64,000 nt of DNA from the NCBI RefSeq assembly GCF_013450155.1, contig NZ_JACCKD010000002.1, positions 610,531-674,530 of the forward strand, written 5' to 3'. The notes beneath the pieces are model-generated. The model was not told the origin of the DNA, did not search any database, and saw nothing but the letters and a program-made list of their open reading frames with translations. Of this stretch, positions 63,600-64,000 are shown one piece after another; within the stretch, counting starts at the first letter, position 1; every line of letters starts with the position of its first letter. Origin of the DNA: Haloechinothrix aidingensis. Lineage in GTDB: Bacteria; Actinomycetota; Actinomycetes; Mycobacteriales; Pseudonocardiaceae. Made by a program: the position numbers and the translations under genes.

Positions 63600-64000
63600 C
63601 TACGCGCGTGGCCGCACATCGTGGATCCGGGGGATCTCCGCACACACGAACCGCTCCAGGACGACCAGGGTGTCGTCGTCCACGTGGAAATCGGGATCGG
63701 CCAGGGCTTCCAGCATCTGCGGGCCGGACCAGAACTCTTCGTGTGCAGCACGCCATTCCGCGACGGTAGAGTGTCCCTCGCCCTCGTCCACCACATGCCG
63801 CACGTCGACCTCGGCGAGCCGCACGACCCGGACACCTGTCGTGGTCATAAGCGCGACCGGATCGTCCGCGGAGTTCACCACGACCGAGCGCGCGCCGATC
63901 TCGGGAAGCGGCACACCACTGGCCCCGTACTCGACGAGCAGCCCTGTGGCCGACCTCTTCACACCCGAGAGCACCAGCTCCACGAGGCGGTCCCGGAGCG
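63600..64000 (-). CDS. ASCH domain protein (5' end outside window)
   Basis: The frame stays open to the window edge and reads RDRLVELVLSGVKRSATGLL there, a family-typical stretch, so the true start lies beyond base 64000 and the in-frame GTG at 63983 is not it. Visible: ASCH-type barrel with SATGLLVEYGASGVPLPEIGARSVVVNSADDPVALMTTTGVRVVRLAEVDVRHVVDEGEG and the end WRAAHEEFW ... VVLERF. ASCH domains are PUA-like and often bind RNA; some act as amidohydrolases on modified nucleosides. Exact function unknown. Confidence 0.88.
   Translation of the reverse strand, partial: LRDRLVELVLSGVKRSATGLLVEYGASGVPLPEIGARSVVVNSADDPVALMTTTGVRVVRLAEVDVRHVVDEGEGHSTVAEWRAAHEEFWSGPQMLEALADPDFHVDDDTLVVLERFVCAEIPRIHDVRPRA

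Noticed and set aside
63983-63983. GTG 63983 as the start of the ASCH protein
   Set aside because: The frame continues upstream to the window edge with family-like residues, so the true start is outside the window.

Overview
The window is one contiguous piece of a high-GC (roughly 68-70 %) actinobacterial chromosome. Gene content and order point to the family Pseudonocardiaceae (Amycolatopsis / Saccharomonospora / Prauserella type): WhiB1 and WhiB2 regulators, a mycothiol gene (mshB), the MtrAB-LpqB module, a Kgd-type 2-oxoglutarate dehydrogenase component and the actinobacterial 24-residue ribosomal protein bL37. Several exported or exposed proteins are unusually acidic, which would fit a halotolerant member, but that is only an inference. 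I see no tRNA or rRNA gene, CRISPR array, prophage, transposase or complete mobile element. The window is mainly a housekeeping backbone.

Layout. 1-4930: end of an ABC exporter ATPase, then kgd. 4951-10691: secreted subtilisin-like protease, malic enzyme, RmlC-like epimerase, hotdog-fold protein, GNAT acetyltransferase. 10737-13290: small membrane protein, diacylglycerol kinase-like lipid kinase, whiB1. 13337-19924: pdtaS, bL37, rsrA-sigR redox switch, DUF899 protein, alpha/beta hydrolase-SRAP pair, rsgA. 20147-25944: Met-rich lipoprotein, pruA, DUF6912 / WS-DGAT pair, SpoU methyltransferase. 26058-36995: Rv3235-like protein, secA, hpf, comF, lpqB, mtrB, mtrA, tmk. 37195-46134: large membrane hydrolase, orphan iron-type binding lipoprotein, manA, SIS-domain isomerase, Trm112-like protein, manB, DUF3499, zincin-like protein. 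46118-49879: giant membrane glycosyltransferase and whiB2. 50275-53217: site-2 protease, two small genes and mshB. 53307-59844: complete oligopeptide-type ABC operon. 60209-64000: typA, YciI, mutT2-like NUDIX, pterin dehydratase, partial ASCH protein.

From memory of the Mycobacterium tuberculosis map, 12977-49879 follows the order Rv3219 (whiB1) to Rv3260c (whiB2), with some genes absent (for example aroA between SRAP and rsgA) and others added (pruA, a SpoU methyltransferase, a membrane hydrolase). 51917-63550 follows Rv1171/Rv1170 (mshB) - Rv1166 (lpqW) - Rv1165 (typA) - Rv1160 (mutT2) - Rv1159A. So two blocks that are far apart in M. tuberculosis are joined here near 50 kb. Where mycobacteria have the lone lipoprotein lpqW, this genome has a whole five-gene ABC transporter.

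How the genes work together. rsrA-sigR is a thiol-redox switch whose own SigR-type promoter is visible (GGGAAT-N18-GTT). whiB1 has two good CRP-type palindromes upstream. mtrA-mtrB-lpqB is the envelope and cell-cycle signalling module. manB, manA and the SIS protein supply mannose phosphates for GDP-mannose and envelope glycans. secA, hpf and rsgA serve export and ribosome function. mshB makes mycothiol, the thiol buffer of the SigR/RsrA system. The most notable non-coding element is a palindrome repeated three times (25105, 53263 and 63142). Other strong leads are a possible DNA-clamp-binding motif at the C-terminus of the SRAP protein, a WS/DGAT protein whose active-site HH is HQ, and a DppB-type permease with an extra multi-helix insert.
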